Below are positions 50,857-61,937 of a stretch of 64,000 bases of DNA, in pieces (positions within the stretch are counted from its first letter, which is position 1; the number at the start of each line of letters is the position of its first letter). Source of the DNA: Jackrogersella multiformis (lineage: Eukaryota; Ascomycota; Sordariomycetes; Xylariales; Hypoxylaceae); the NCBI GenBank assembly GCA_902806575.1, contig CADCXD010000004.1, positions 3,348,001 through 3,412,000 on the forward strand. Direction: 5' to 3'. The position numbers were made by a program, and so were the translations under genes. The notes beneath the pieces were generated by a model, which saw nothing but the letters and a program-made list of their open reading frames with translations, ran no database searches and was not told where the DNA came from.

Positions 50857-52985
50857 ATGGCATCCGGCATGGACGAAGTCGATCCGGAGAAGATTGAGGT
50901 CGAATCGAGACCGGGTTCCAGCCGAGAAGGCAGACAGAAGTCACTCCAAACCCACAGCTTATCCCAAATACCCTCTTTATCCATCTCTCGCATGCGGTCG
51001 AACAATGGCCACGGATGCGCCGACATAGAGGAAGGCGACGCGACTGACGATACCCTCACATCTAATCAGGCCCTAGCTGAAAAAGACCCATTTGAGGTAT
51101 TATGGGAGGGTGACGAGGATCCATTGTGCCCTCGGAGCATGAGTGCTGTTCGGAAGTGGCTCGTGGTGATAACTGTTGGCATGGGAAGCCTATGTGTGTA
51201 AGTATGCGAACTAACTCCAACCCCCGAATATGTCCTAATGATAGATGTAGCACATGTACGAGTTCCATCTACGCATCAACATATGGCCAGATGAATTCCG
51301 AGTTTCAAATATCGAGTATCGTCGGCACACTTGGCCTATCACTCTTCGTCCTTGGAAGTATGCTTCTCATCAATGCTCTTAGTAAGGGTTCTCCTTGCTA
51401 AATTTATAATTATAGTTGCTCTTGGCCCGTTACTCATGAGCCCCCTGAGCGAATTCGTTGGCCGACGGCCGATTTACCTCGTGTCCTGGGCTATGTTCCT
51501 GATATGGCTAATACCAAGCGCCGTCGCTCGCAACGCTACGACTATGTTGGTGGTATGTTTCCACTTATCTCAGAATAACAGGAACAACCTGTTTTCAACG
51601 TTATGATAGCCACAGAGAACTGACATGGATTTCAGGCAAGGTTTATTGACGGCTTCGCCGGAAGCTCATTCCTCAGCGTCGCCGGCGGAACTGTTAGTGA
51701 TGTGTTCAAGAGAGAACATATTCAAGCGCCGATGGTTATAATATCATTGAGCCCCTTTATCGGTATGTGACTACCGGCATATGTCGATCTGGCACTGAAC
51801 TAACGATCAATAGGCCCAAGCGTTGGCCCCTTAATCGGCGGGTTCATCAATTATTACTCGACCTGGAGATGGACGTATTACGTGGGTATCCCCCCATTGT
51901 TGATTTCATATGGATTCGAGTTACTAATCCCGAAATGTCGATAGTCAATGATTATCTGGGCTGCTTTTGAGATGGCTATGATTATTATCTTCGCACCTGA
52001 GACCTATCGTACGTGAATAAGCAGCACAATTCGAAGAATAAACACTGATCAATATATCAGATCCAATCAAGCTCTGTCATAAGGCTAGAGCGATAAGGAA
52101 AGAGACCGGAGACGATCGCTGGAAGGCACCTATGGAAAAATCAAGCAAGTCTGTCGCGATGACCATTGGCTATTCCCTGCTACGTCCGTTCCAGCTGCTC
52201 ATTTTCGAGCCCATGTGTTTGTTGCTCTGCCTCTTCTCTGCTATATTGCTTGGAGTCCTTTACCTGTTCTTCGGAGCGTTTGGGCTAGTGTTCGGCGATA
52301 ATTACGGTTTCAACCTTTGGCAATCCGGCTTGAGCTTCCTCGGCATCTTCGTTGGGATGATCATCTGCTCTGCCACCGATCCTATTTGGCGTCGTATAAA
52401 TCACCGACTCCTAGAAGAGAACGGCGGACGTCCTGAACCCGAGTTCCTACTACCATCCGCAATCGTGGGCGCGGTCCTTGTGCCTATCGGGCTATTCATC
52501 TTTGCGTGGACTGCCTACCCATCGATTCATTGGATTGTGCCTATCATCGGATCAGGCATTTTTGGTTGCGGTACACTCTTGGTGTTTACTGGAATATTCA
52601 CCTTCCTTGGTAAGTCAGCATGTCAAGCGAAGACTATTCCAGTCGTATATCTGGAAACAAGCTAACTGGTTGCTGTGATAGTGGATGCATATCCACGCTA
52701 CGCTGCTTCAGCCCTCGCTGCCAACAGTTTTGTCAGATGTACATTTGCTGGTAAGTGTAAAACCTAGAAATTAGCAAATACCATGGAGGACATAACATTA
52801 GCTGACTTATCCTTTCCATAGCTGCGTTCCCTCTCTTTGGGATACAGATGTATCATAAGCTTGGCTACCAATGGGGATCTAGCTTACTTGCCTTTCTTAC
52901 GGTGGCAATGATGCCGTTTCCATACCTGTTCTTCCGCTATGGAAAACAGATTCGAAAGACTAGTCGATTTGCTACACAGGCATAG
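50857..52985 (+). CDS. MFS transporter, DHA1 (drug/polyamine:H+ antiporter) type
   Basis: Predicted 12-helix plasma-membrane major facilitator, similar in layout to Tpo1/Flu1-type exporters. Nine exons: 50857-51197, 51245-51357, 51416-51552, 51636-51762, 51814-51881, 51945-52018 as first read and corrected to 51945-52008, 52061-52609, 52682-52750 and 52822-52985. Introns are 47-83 nt; all phases close to 543 aa. The cytosolic N-terminus is about 105 residues, with the WEGDEDPLCPRS segment before helix 1. Motif A-like GPLLMSPLSEFVGRRPIYL follows helix 2; WRWTYYSMIIW and APETYHPIKL are typical of the family, as is the central loop around residues 285-310. In the fifth intron a GTGGGT donor at 51882 is needed to keep WTYYSMIIW in frame. 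Substrate cannot be inferred. No secondary-metabolite genes sit next to it. Confidence 0.9.
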
Positions 52986-53916
52986 GCGGGTTTATACAGG
53001 TCAACTTAGACTATGACTTCCTGCTAGTATTTGGCTTAGAATCTAATGCCCCTTGCTACAATATCTCTAGCTATATTTGTTACGTAGTAAGGGGACCATA
53101 AAAACAACGAAGTTTGTTCTGCTTGTTCCTACCTGGAATCAGCATACTGTTAGGAAGGACAAGAGTATATAGCACAGCAGCATAATTTTGGTGCTTAGGG
53201 AGAATGCAGAAACATGGTTACAAATGCATGTAATTAGAACAGGACATGACTAATGAATAGACGTTAAGGGGTAAAAAGTAGATGACATGGACGGAGTTAA
53301 TGAAAGGGAAAACAAACTATCAAACACTATACCTACCTACCTACATAGGTAGTTACATCTTTTAAACCTGTAGCTATTAGCAGAGTACCGTGGATCTGAT
53401 TGTTCACTCCCTGTCATCTAACAAGCATATATCATAGTTAGACTTCGTGACATTCACACCGTAGTCAAAGACTTGAGGCTAATAGCAGTGATTACCTGCT
53501 TGAAACCGCAAAATTGCAAACAAAGAGAGCTTTCTTAGGTAAAAATGAATGAGTAATTTCATTATATGAGGTAGTTATACTTGGCAGCCTTATACCCCTT
53601 TTCACGGAAAGGTTGGAATTTTCAGGCTCGTTAAAAGGATAGCAATGTCAACTTAATTAACGGCGCCTAGACAGAACACGTATTATCTTAATACGAAACT
53701 ACCTAGGTAATTATTAACAGAGTCCCATTCATGATGAAGTATGCGAGTTCATGCAAACAATTATATTCCTCATCTTACAACCACCCAGTTGTTATTGCTA
53801 AGGATAACATTGTCGTGAATAACGAATGTCGAGTTAACATGATTGTAGCCAACTGTACAAGACTCAGGGCTTTAAGTCAGGATTGATCTTCACCATGGAC
53901 TAGAGTAGTTTGCTGA

Positions 53917-54500
53917 GACCCTGAGTTGGCTGAGATGAGGTATCATCGATAGAATGATGTTTCTCGGCCAACTAACAAATTGGTCGACTAGCAGCCCATA
54001 GCAGGACTGAGTCGACGGTAGTTGTACAAAGAGATCCAGCTCAACAGTACCTCGGCAAGAAACCAAACTAGCTCGTTTGACTCTCGGCGGTGGACAAGAC
54101 TTAGTTGACGATAGTTTCGTAATAGTAGCCACTGCCCAACAGTGTCTGCCGAGAAATGACTCGCTTGACTAGCAGGAGTCATCTGGGTAACTGTCGATAA
54201 ACCCAGGTGAATAACCCCAGCATCTCGGCACTTGACTGATGATCCAGTTGTATGGTTGGTAATCTATGGCAAGTCACAGCCGGCCATAGCTTCAAAGGAG
54301 TGGCTCTCGCTGAATCCGATTCATTCGAACAACGCGGGTCTTCGCGTAGCTTGAGGAATATTTTTTTTCGAGCAATAACAAACAACTGCCCCGTGTGACT
54401 TCTTCGAATGGCAGCAGTACACCTCGGAGTTGGATCGTCGGAGGAGTCATGGTACCCGCCTCGTTTGGAATTTGTGAGCAACAACAGCACCTTCTCGATA
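53917..54500 (-). repeat. Degenerate ~90-bp tandem repeat array
   Basis: Diverged copies share a CAACAGTACCTCGGC-like core (plus strand) and a GACTNAGTNGACGRTAGTT segment. The best pair is 54004-54068 and 54096-54160: GACTGAGTCGACGGTAGTT against GACTTAGTTGACGATAGTT, each followed at similar spacing by CAACAGT and a CTCGGC or GCCGAG. Weaker cores are near 53963, 54218, 54412 and 54482. Core spacings are roughly 70-97 bp with one gap of about twice that. On the minus strand adjacent copies read as similar peptides (AEVLLSWISLYNYRRLS, ADTVGQWLLLRNYRQLS, SAEMLGLFTWVYRQLP), but stops and frame changes separate them. It may be a decayed repeat-protein gene or an upstream regulatory array. Confidence 0.55.
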
Positions 54501-54550
54501 TGATCCCCGTAGAATAGTGATGGCACCCGCTCGAGTTGATTCTCCAGAGA

Positions 54551-54560
54551 TATTATAAAA
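54551..54560 (+). promoter_or_regulatory. TATA-like box of the GFA-domain gene
   Basis: TATTATAAAA lies about 180 bp upstream of the start codon and is followed by a CT-rich stretch of the kind seen in fungal leaders. Confidence 0.5.
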
Positions 54561-54735
54561 TCCCCCACCTGATTCAGAAGACAGACTGATTTCTCCATCT
54601 TTGTTTTTCACACCATCTTCTGAACCCACCCAAATTCCTCTCACCACATCACCCTAAACATCTCCAACTCAAATCCCATACCAATATCCATCACTGAACC
54701 CCCTCTTTCATCGGAGATCAATTTCTCATCTCAAG

Positions 54736-55530
54736 ATGGCGGTGGCTAGTGGCGCGATTGAGATGCAAGAGCGCATCAGAGCCGGCAGTGAAGTCGTGCG
54801 TCTGGGTATCGGTCGAGAGGTGTTCGCTAACATCGAGTGCCTCTGTGGCAGAGTACGTATCATACCAACTAAAAAGCTTTGCCTGAAACTAAACACTAAC
54901 ATGACGCTCTCGCAGATCAAGGGCTACATCCAAGGCCCTCAACCACGACACGTAAGTCAAACCACTGAAGCTCCATACCCCCTACTCTCCCAGCGTCTCT
55001 GAAACTGACCGAAAATAGCAAGTATGTCACTGCCGTGACTGCAAGAAGATCACTGGAGGTACCCACGGAGACTTCTTGATCGCCAGAGACCCTTTTCTCC
55101 GAATCACGGAGGGTAAGTTTCCTCTCAACCTTGGCAGCTCCCTTCCTCCCATCCATGCAACTCGGCGTTTGTCGTGCGTATCATAGCATTTACTAACTGC
55201 TTCTCAGGAGTGCCTGAGCAATTCAGATACCAGGCTCACACCGTGTTCTCGCGCCAGGTCAACCCCTATTTCATTGTCCACAACTTCATCTTTCGATGTG
55301 GCCATTGCAGCACTCCCATCTATGTCAAGCATAGAGATCTACATTCAGCACACACTCTTGTCTTCGTCGGCTGTCTCCATGCACCTGAGTGGTTGGACTG
55401 GAAGCCAGTCGACATCGAGGTCAACCAGGATCAGCGTTGTGCCTGGATGCCTAGACTATGCCCCGAGCAACCTCTAACCTCGGAGCCAGAGCCAAACACG
55501 TCCGAGTCCGTCCATACGGATCCAGAGTAG
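54736..55530 (+). CDS. GFA/CENP-V domain zinc-binding protein
   Basis: Member of the glutathione-dependent formaldehyde-activating (Mss4-like beta-tent) family. Its members bind zinc and often act on glutathione adducts, but many have no proven substrate. Four exons: 54736-54852, 54916-54951 (36 nt), 55019-55112 and 55208-55530, with introns of 63, 67 and 95 nt; all phases close and give 189 aa. Zinc-site signatures are seen in order: CLCG near residue 36, VCHCRDCKKITGG after the third-exon start, and FRCGHCSTPIY in the last exon. The C-terminal ~25 residues are Glu/Pro/Ser-rich. Joining CLCGR to IKGYIQGPQPRH to QVCHCRDC needs the splices as given. It converges with the acyl-CoA-binding gene, with 251 bp between stops. 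Confidence 0.9.
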
Positions 55531-55781
55531 GAATTCGTGAGCACAAGTTCCTTCGTCGCCAGAGATGAATAGGAAGAGCAGGACGAGTGACGTGGAGGGG
55601 TAGGGGGAAGACGGCTTTTCATCTGAGATTCTTTTCGTGCGTTGTCTTATCGAGAACTTATTTGCTTCGGGCGTTTTTATTCGGATCGGTCGCACGGGCG
55701 ACCCAGAGACAGGCAATGTGCTGATGGCAACGAAAATAGGCAAGGTAGCCTAGATCCCCAATAGCAATCCATGATTTATCC

Positions 55782-56924
55782 TCATCTTGACGGCAGTATT
55801 TTTCTCGCGTATTCGCGGCCCAACTTTAGCATCGACCTGACATGATCCTCGAGCCGCCTATCCTTCCGCCTTCGCATCCATAGTAGCACGATGCCTAGGA
55901 CGACTATGTCTATCGATAGATGCTTTGTGATGATCCATAGCGTCCATCCAGCCCATGCCGTGACACTCTTTTCCTTCCTGGACCTCCACTCACGCCCAGC
56001 TGTGATCTGTTCTCGTAGAGCTGCTACCTCGGCGGATAATCTGACTACAGCGCGCTCTACTTTGCGTGACCACCTATCTCCCTTCTTTACGTATTCTCCG
56101 CCGTCGTCGTCGTCTTGTTTCTCGCGATACTCCTGTTCCGCCGCGTCATCCTCGCTCATAGGGCTGAGCACCTTCATAGGACCCTCCGTTCCACTCAGCG
56201 GCTGCTGAAAACGTCGTGGCTCGGCAAAGGTGGCATCTTTCGGTGACGCGCTCGACGATGAGGTACTGTTATTCTTGATCTGCTCCCAGACGAATTCTAG
56301 TTCGGCGACAAGTCCTTTTCCGTCACTATCAATGCCTCTTGTTAGCTTATATACCAACAGGAATGCCTCCAACCACTACCTCAGCCATCACAAGCCTTGG
56401 ATCCCAATTCCTACCCAGGCACCAGCCATCACATCATATTACGACTTATATTAGGATGGGAAGACTTACGGTGTGGTGGCATAACGATGCATAGTCTCGA
56501 TCAGGGCCTCGATGTACCGCTTCTTAGCCTCGGTTCGACTGATTCCATTTTGCGCATTCCAAGCATCCCACTTATCTCGCTCGCGCTCGAGCTCGTCGAC
56601 ATCAACGCCGGGCCGGCGCTCAGGACGTTCCATGACGCCGTCCACGTCCCCCTCCATCGCCTGTTTGTACAATCCATATAGGCGCAGCCGGTCTCCCGGT
56701 GGAGGACGCGAGGCTCCGGTCTTCGGAATCTTCTTCACCGTATTTAGAGCGTGCACGAACACTCGGTCTACGGTGGGTGGGGGCTCTATTAGCGAGGGGA
56801 TGGCCGATTGGGAACTCAAGAACAATGCAGGAAGAGGAAAGGGACGATTGCTGATTGGGGTGGTTGATTGGCTCGGCGGGTCTTCACTCTCAGGGGACAG
56901 GGACATACCAACTGAGTCGGCCAT
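55782..56924 (-). CDS. Membrane-anchored acyl-CoA-binding protein (Atg37/ACBD5-like)
   Basis: Two exons: 56924-56470 and 56325-55782, with a 144-nt GTAAGT...GATAG intron (56469-56326) whose branch site is probably GCTAAC; 332 aa. An acyl-CoA-binding domain spans about residues 56-150, with FVHALNTVKKIPKTG, LRLYGLYKQAMEGDV, KWDAWNA and KKRYIEAL, the usual ligand-contacting Tyr/Lys positions. Then comes an acidic, Ser-rich linker, a predicted coiled coil (VERAVVRLSAEVAALREQI), and a single hydrophobic segment (LSIDIVVLGIVLLWM) followed by Arg/Lys-rich sequence about 30 residues from the end. ACB domain, coiled coil and C-terminal anchor is the order seen in Atg37 and ACBD5, peroxisomal acyl-CoA-binding proteins linked to pexophagy. 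That orthology is inferred; soluble Acb1-type proteins of ~90 aa are excluded by length. Confidence 0.88.
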
Positions 56925-57983
56925 GGTGAGCCTCTCATCCGTATCATGCGCCCTCTATGATTCTATCTCTCTTCTCTTTCTCTACTGTTCCTATCTATAT
57001 ACCCCTATCTTTAAATGGACCGGGGGATCTGGTACGTTGAAGGCGTGGCGAGTGGAATATGGTACGTAGGCGTAGCAAGTCGGCTACCGCTACCCGAAGA
57101 GCACGTCGACACGGATTGAGGCTGGTGTTGGATCACCGCCTAATGTGTTGGTTCTAAGGCTACCAATGGGAAGCCCGGGCTCAGGAACACGTCATCTATA
57201 CAAGTGGAAGACGCAAGAAGATCAGTCAGATACAGGAATTGTAAATATAGCTCTGAGTTGGTTCGATATCATAACACGATTATGTCGAAAGTAATGTAGC
57301 GTAGGTAAAATGTGAATATTGTACAATTACCACCTAGGTGGCTTAAATGTTGACCGTGTTTGACGGATTCCCCAATTCATGATGGGGACTATTATTATCG
57401 TGTTGATCTCCGGGTGTTGGAGAGTTGAAATTGCCTCGGCGTAAAGAAATGGGTGGATATCATCCTTTTGCTAGGAATGGCAGGGGGCAAGGGGCAAGGG
57501 ATCAGCTCCAGGGCTCTTTCTTTACCTAGCAGCCTCCACCTAGGTATCTGTGGAGTTGTAGGCCCATTTTCGGCCAGCGCCGCTCGCGTGCTTACCTAGG
57601 TACCTAGGTAGGTACGCTACTACTTTGTACAGTGCGTCACCGAGCCTTTAGCCCTGGAGTAAGTGGAGAATATCTCAAATTAATGGGGACCTTAGTCTTA
57701 TGTACCAGGTACCTAGGTAGTGTAGGTGTTAAACCTTTCCCAGACAACCAAATATGGATCTATCTCTGTTCCATCCGAAGAAAGCACGTGAAGGAGATGG
57801 CTGCGGATGAAATGAAGATATCACGAATTAATGAGCAATACCAGAATAATCTCTTGGATGTATAGTGTATATTAAGTAGCCCGGATCGCACTTTTAATAA
57901 GCATCGAGTTATGCTCTGGCCGTAGATAGTGGGCGCTATCCTCGCACACTGTACGTATTATAGCAGCAGCAAATGCCACTTAG
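56925..57983. other. Intergenic region between RNT1 and the acyl-CoA-binding gene
   Basis: About 1.06 kb, both neighbours on the minus strand. No supported gene. CCTAGG/GTAG words at about 57593-57615 and 57706-57723. The left end is the promoter and leader of the acyl-CoA-binding gene. Confidence 0.6.
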
Positions 57984-59297
57984 CTAAGACCAGTTATCGT
58001 ACTCTTGCTGGGTCGACTCGGCCGACTTTGCCGATTTTATGGACTCTTCCTTCTTCTTTTGTAAGCGCTTGATCAAGTTCTTGTTCTCTAGCGCCGTTCG
58101 TGCCGCATTTGCTCCGGCCTCCTTCTTGGATAACGCACTCCCAAGACCTAGCTGTACGTTTTTCTCTCCAAACCCGTCGAAGAACACGCCGACGGTATAC
58201 CACGGAAGTTTTCCGGAATTTTTGTCCATTTTCGGCTCACCTACGTCGCTGTATGAGATCTTGACCCCCTTCGCACCGATAACCTGACTAAGCTGAACTT
58301 TGGGATTCAAGTCTTGCTTCGCAGATTTCTGGCTATCGTCATTACCTCCGTCCCTGTTAGAGTAATCGTATACAAGACTAGCTTGAGCTCTGTGTTCGCC
58401 TCGAATCTCGTGTGCGATTGTTGTGCTCCAGAGAGATTTTATCCAGGACGACACACGCGACAAGCCTTCTGGGTCTCCCAATATTACAGCTGCAACGTAA
58501 GATTCGAAAACATCACCTAACACCTTCTTCTTCGCATTTTGGGATGCCTCGCTCCCCCCTATTCTGCCATGTAGGCCAAACTCGGCAGGAAATCTCGTGC
58601 GTTTGTGAATCCCGTACTGCACGGTGTAGCTAGATAGAGTCCCGTTCTTGATAAGTCTCTCGCGTAGTTGAGAACACCGCCCAGGACTCAGGTTGGGGAA
58701 GGTTTGGTAGATGAAAGAGGTAGACATGAGGTAGAGATAAGCATCTCCGATCCACTCGAGCCGCTCGTAACTCATTTCCGTTGGCTTCGTCGTCATCCCG
58801 GAGTGGGTAAGTGCCGCCTGCTCAAGAGCAGGATCTAAGACGGGAGGCAGAGGCGGCAAATCCCGACTGGGTATATCATTGGGTGTCCACCGAGTCAGTG
58901 ATACTGGAGGTGGTATTATAAGCGCTGTAGGCGCATTCTCAGAACTCTCGGGGATTTTCCTATCATCATCAAGCTTTTGGATCTTGTGAGGTTTAGACTC
59001 ATGCAGACCAACGGCACTAGTCTAATACATCATAAGTTAGCAGCGAGCGCAGCATTGAATCAATGGTTCAGTTCTCACCTCATCTTGAGTGAGCACTTGA
59101 ATAGAAGGTAATATCTTCTTGTTGTGGCGTTGTAGGGCCGAGATGATCTGGTCGTTTAGTTCAGGGGCATCACGGAATGTGTCAAGCTCCTTCTTCAAGG
59201 CCTTTGCAGCTTTCAGTAGATCTTCGGCATGGTCCAAGATTTGCGAAACCGACGTTGCATCCTTGGAAGTGAAGTCTGTATATGAACGCTTCGACAT
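57984..59297 (-). CDS. RNT1: Ribonuclease III (Rnt1-type), dsRNA-specific
   Basis: Nuclear double-strand-specific endonuclease; in yeast it processes the 3' external spacer of pre-rRNA and many snRNA/snoRNA precursors. Two exons: 59297-59079 and 59021-57984, with a 57-nt GTGAGA...TTAG intron (59078-59022); 418 aa against 471 in yeast Rnt1. The N-terminal helical region (SVSQILDHAEDLLKAAKALK) matches the Rnt1 N-terminal domain. The RNase III signature ERLEWIGDAYLYL begins at Glu159, with likely metal ligands Glu162, Asp166, Asp243 and Glu246 (GDVFESY). A single dsRBD lies near residues 310-390 (NPKVQLSQVIGAKG through SALSKKEAGANAARTALEN), then a Lys/Ser-rich tail that may be a nuclear signal. 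There is no helicase or PAZ domain, so this is not Dicer. It also lacks the features of mitochondrial mL44-type RNase III proteins. Confidence 0.93.
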
Positions 59298-59667
59298 ATT
59301 GATTATGGATTGGATTCATCCATATGTTGGTTCAAAGGTGCTTGAATAATTTGTAAAGTTTTCCTAATGAATGAATGTGAAGACCAAGTTACGAATATTG
59401 ATGTTGCTAGGTTGGCATAGTATGTGGTATACGCATATATGCACTAGGCAGCTAGCTTACTACCGTTAATTCAGTATTGATTAATAAGTTTTGAATTAAC
59501 TGCGAAATATTTCATAACTGAATTTTACACTTAGAAACTATCAACCGAAAATTTACCGATTCTCGCATTCAACGTCCAATTGCAGTTCGTAGACAACCAC
59601 CAACTTCGCGACAACTTCATTTCCTCAATTGCGAGAAGAGTAAAATCTGCTATACAGAGAGCCAACA
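59298..59667. promoter_or_regulatory. Compact divergent promoter of RNT1 and mS33
   Basis: 370 bp separate the start codons of two divergent genes, so they may share control elements. The DNA is AT-rich; no element stands out. Confidence 0.55.
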
Positions 59668-60149
59668 ATGGCGACAGTCCCTCGTGCGAGGCTGTTGAGC
59701 CTTATGAAGGTATGCATCTTAATCTACTAGCTCTATTATGCTTCGGACAAGCTAACGTCCCAGACCCAATGCGAAATCTTCTCGACTACATACAACCCCG
59801 ATGGAATACGGATGGGCAACAATATTCTGCGACAACGATTAAGAGGACCATCGCTTGCAAAGTACTACCCCCCGAGAGGACCGACGGTTTTTACATTGGA
59901 GAGGGCGTTCAAGCACCTGCATCTGGAGACCATCAACGAGGAGGCAGAAGACAGATTGGAGCACTTGGCTGGGTAAGCTATATTCTTACCACCAGTATCA
60001 GTAGGCTAGAAACTAACTAGATCACAGGGTGCGGTCTCGTGGGAAAGGTCCACCAAAGAAGAGGAGGACTGCGCAAAAACAGAAATTTGGTATGGCGTTC
60101 TTCCCATCCCATTGAGAGTGGTGCTAACTGCGATATAGTAAAAAAATAG
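59668..60149 (+). CDS. RSM27: Mitochondrial small ribosomal subunit protein mS33 (Rsm27/MRPS33)
   Basis: Structural protein of the mitochondrial small ribosomal subunit. Four exons: 59668-59709, 59764-59972, 60028-60089 and 60139-60149, with introns of 54, 55 and 49 nt; 107 aa. Conserved segments seen: N-terminal VPRARLLSLMK, then CEIFSTTYNPDGIRMGNNIL, RQRLRGPSLAKYYP, and a basic C-terminus RSRGKGPPKKRRT. The STTYNP...GNKILRQRLRGP stretch is the hallmark of the family. The final exon is 11 nt and encodes only the end of a Val codon, two Lys and the stop; intron 3 has a GCTAAC branch site, which supports it. An out-of-phase longer ORF covers the same DNA and is rejected. Divergent from RNT1. 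Confidence 0.92.
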
Positions 60150-61937
60150 AGGTAAGATTAATATGGACTCTACTTGTACATATATATGCAGCAATGACGG
60201 CGTTCATACGGATATGGAATATCGATTTGTTGATATAAGACTAAGGATCCTCAAAAGTCAGAATTCACGCCCCGAACCATGCTGAAGTTGTTGTGTTTCT
60301 AGCATATCTACGCCTTTCCTCATCGACTTAGGCTCTTCGATGGGCTGACTAGCCTTGATTTATAGAATGTGATATTTGAATTAGGAATATGAAGCTCTAC
60401 CAATATAGTTCGGCGTACATTCTCGACCTCAACATCCTAAACCGATATTTCTAATAGTCATCATTCACTACTCGTTGTATACGACTATCACGTAGGGCCT
60501 GGCGTTGGTCTCTAAATAAAATAAGGGGGTGGGTGATCTTATGCGCTTATACTGAATCCCCAGCAGATCTTAAGATCATATTTCTCCCGGAAGGTTATAT
60601 ATATACTCGACTGTAGCTACCTACCTAGAGGTATAGAGCTATATCTTAGGGGAAAGGGTCTTATGGGTACTTAACGTATTGCTGGCCTTGGTAGGAGGCT
60701 GCCCACGTGAATTATCACTATACCAATACATTCCTATTATATTTATAGTGCTAATAGTTAAAATAGTTAGATATCCATCGATGGCATCCTACAAATATGA
60801 GCTTGACTATTTACTCGTCATGTGGTTGATACCTAGGTACCTACAACAATAGCATGGTGCATAATTAGGTACCTAGGTAGGTCTAGGTAGGTATGATTGG
60901 GAAGGTGCAGTTGTTCGTTCGATATAACGCCAGCGAGCACTGAGCTAGGCATTGGTATTAGTACACTTCGAGGAACCAGACAAGGAAAATTCAAGGATCC
61001 TGTCGCCGATTGCATCGTCGTTACATAAGCGGGTAGGCATTAGGGGGGGCAGTTGCCCTAAATATTATTCGATCGTATACTTCGATCTTTCCCAAGAAAC
61101 AGCGCGTAACTTCCTTCTCTGGCATATACACCCAGCTTGACAGCTTGACTCACGCGTCCTAACGTGTCATGCCGGCAAACTCAATTTTATTTAAACCCAA
61201 CCTGCCCGTCTAGAATTTCTTTCCTCGTCCTCAACGTTCTCGATAAATAATCTTTTTACCTTTCAAGTTCTTTCTACTCAACTCTCCATCTGCACCGACA
61301 TTCATCGTTACAAACCTTGCATTTACCACAACTTCACATAGAAACATACCCATCATCTTCAACTGATCGAATATATCCCTAGACTACTAGGTACTGGTAT
61401 CCTTCCTACCTTTTAACGTTTTTGATCAAGTCTATATTCACGCAGCATTCATCCTCATTTCTTGTGGCCATCACTTCGGCACTACATAGGTACCTTTTCC
61501 AATCAGTACTTTGGTATCCTTCAGTACCGGTAAGTACCACCCTTCAATGGGGTAACTTCCTCTTCATCGTATTTCAACCCTTCTTACAACCCCTCCGTCC
61601 ATTTGCACCTACCAAAAAATAAGCTTGCAAAGGTTATCACCTACCCTGTCCTATTTTATTAATCAACTCAGCCTGATTCGATTTTTTTCTTCCCTTTCAT
61701 ATCCATCCCAACCATCTCTTCGATCTCTCGTCACTTGTCACGCACCACCCCTTCTTCCACTCCTTCTTCCTCTCACACCATACCACCTATACGATCTAGT
61801 CCTTTTTGTTCCAAAAAGGCATTTCTACTATTTCCCAACTTTTTTTTGAGCACCTAGTGGCTCGATCAGACGACGACTCTACGATTTTCTATAATTGTCC
61901 ACATCTTTCTGTCGTCATACTAACAAGGACAGAGACT
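60150..61937. other. Intergenic region and long pyrimidine-rich leader of the PUF gene
   Basis: The left half has no supported gene; CCTAGG/GTAG words at about 60833-60894. From about 61190 to 61937 the DNA is markedly CT-rich on the plus strand, as in long fungal 5' leaders. Two upstream frames (61422-61622, 61625-61849) precede the main start, and an in-frame upstream Met lies at 61806. Confidence 0.6.

Larger units (their letters stand above)
52986..54735. other. Intergenic region between MFS and GFA genes
   Basis: The left 900 bp is AT-leaning and featureless, apart from CTAC/GTAG words near 53334-53352 and 53699. The right half (about 53917-54500) holds the degenerate repeat array listed separately. 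From 54540 on comes a TATA-like box and a pyrimidine-rich leader running to the GFA start codon. Short minus-strand frames (53890-54132, 53988-54182, 54179-54598) overlap the array but are in different phases. Confidence 0.6.

Noticed and set aside
53988..54598. Minus-strand frames over the repeat array as an intact gene
   Set aside because: The similar peptides lie in different frames separated by stops, and I see no intron pattern that joins them, so it is listed as a repeat and not a CDS.
59580..60020. 146-codon frame overlapping mS33
   Set aside because: It is out of phase with the mS33 exons, which match a known family and have good splice sites.
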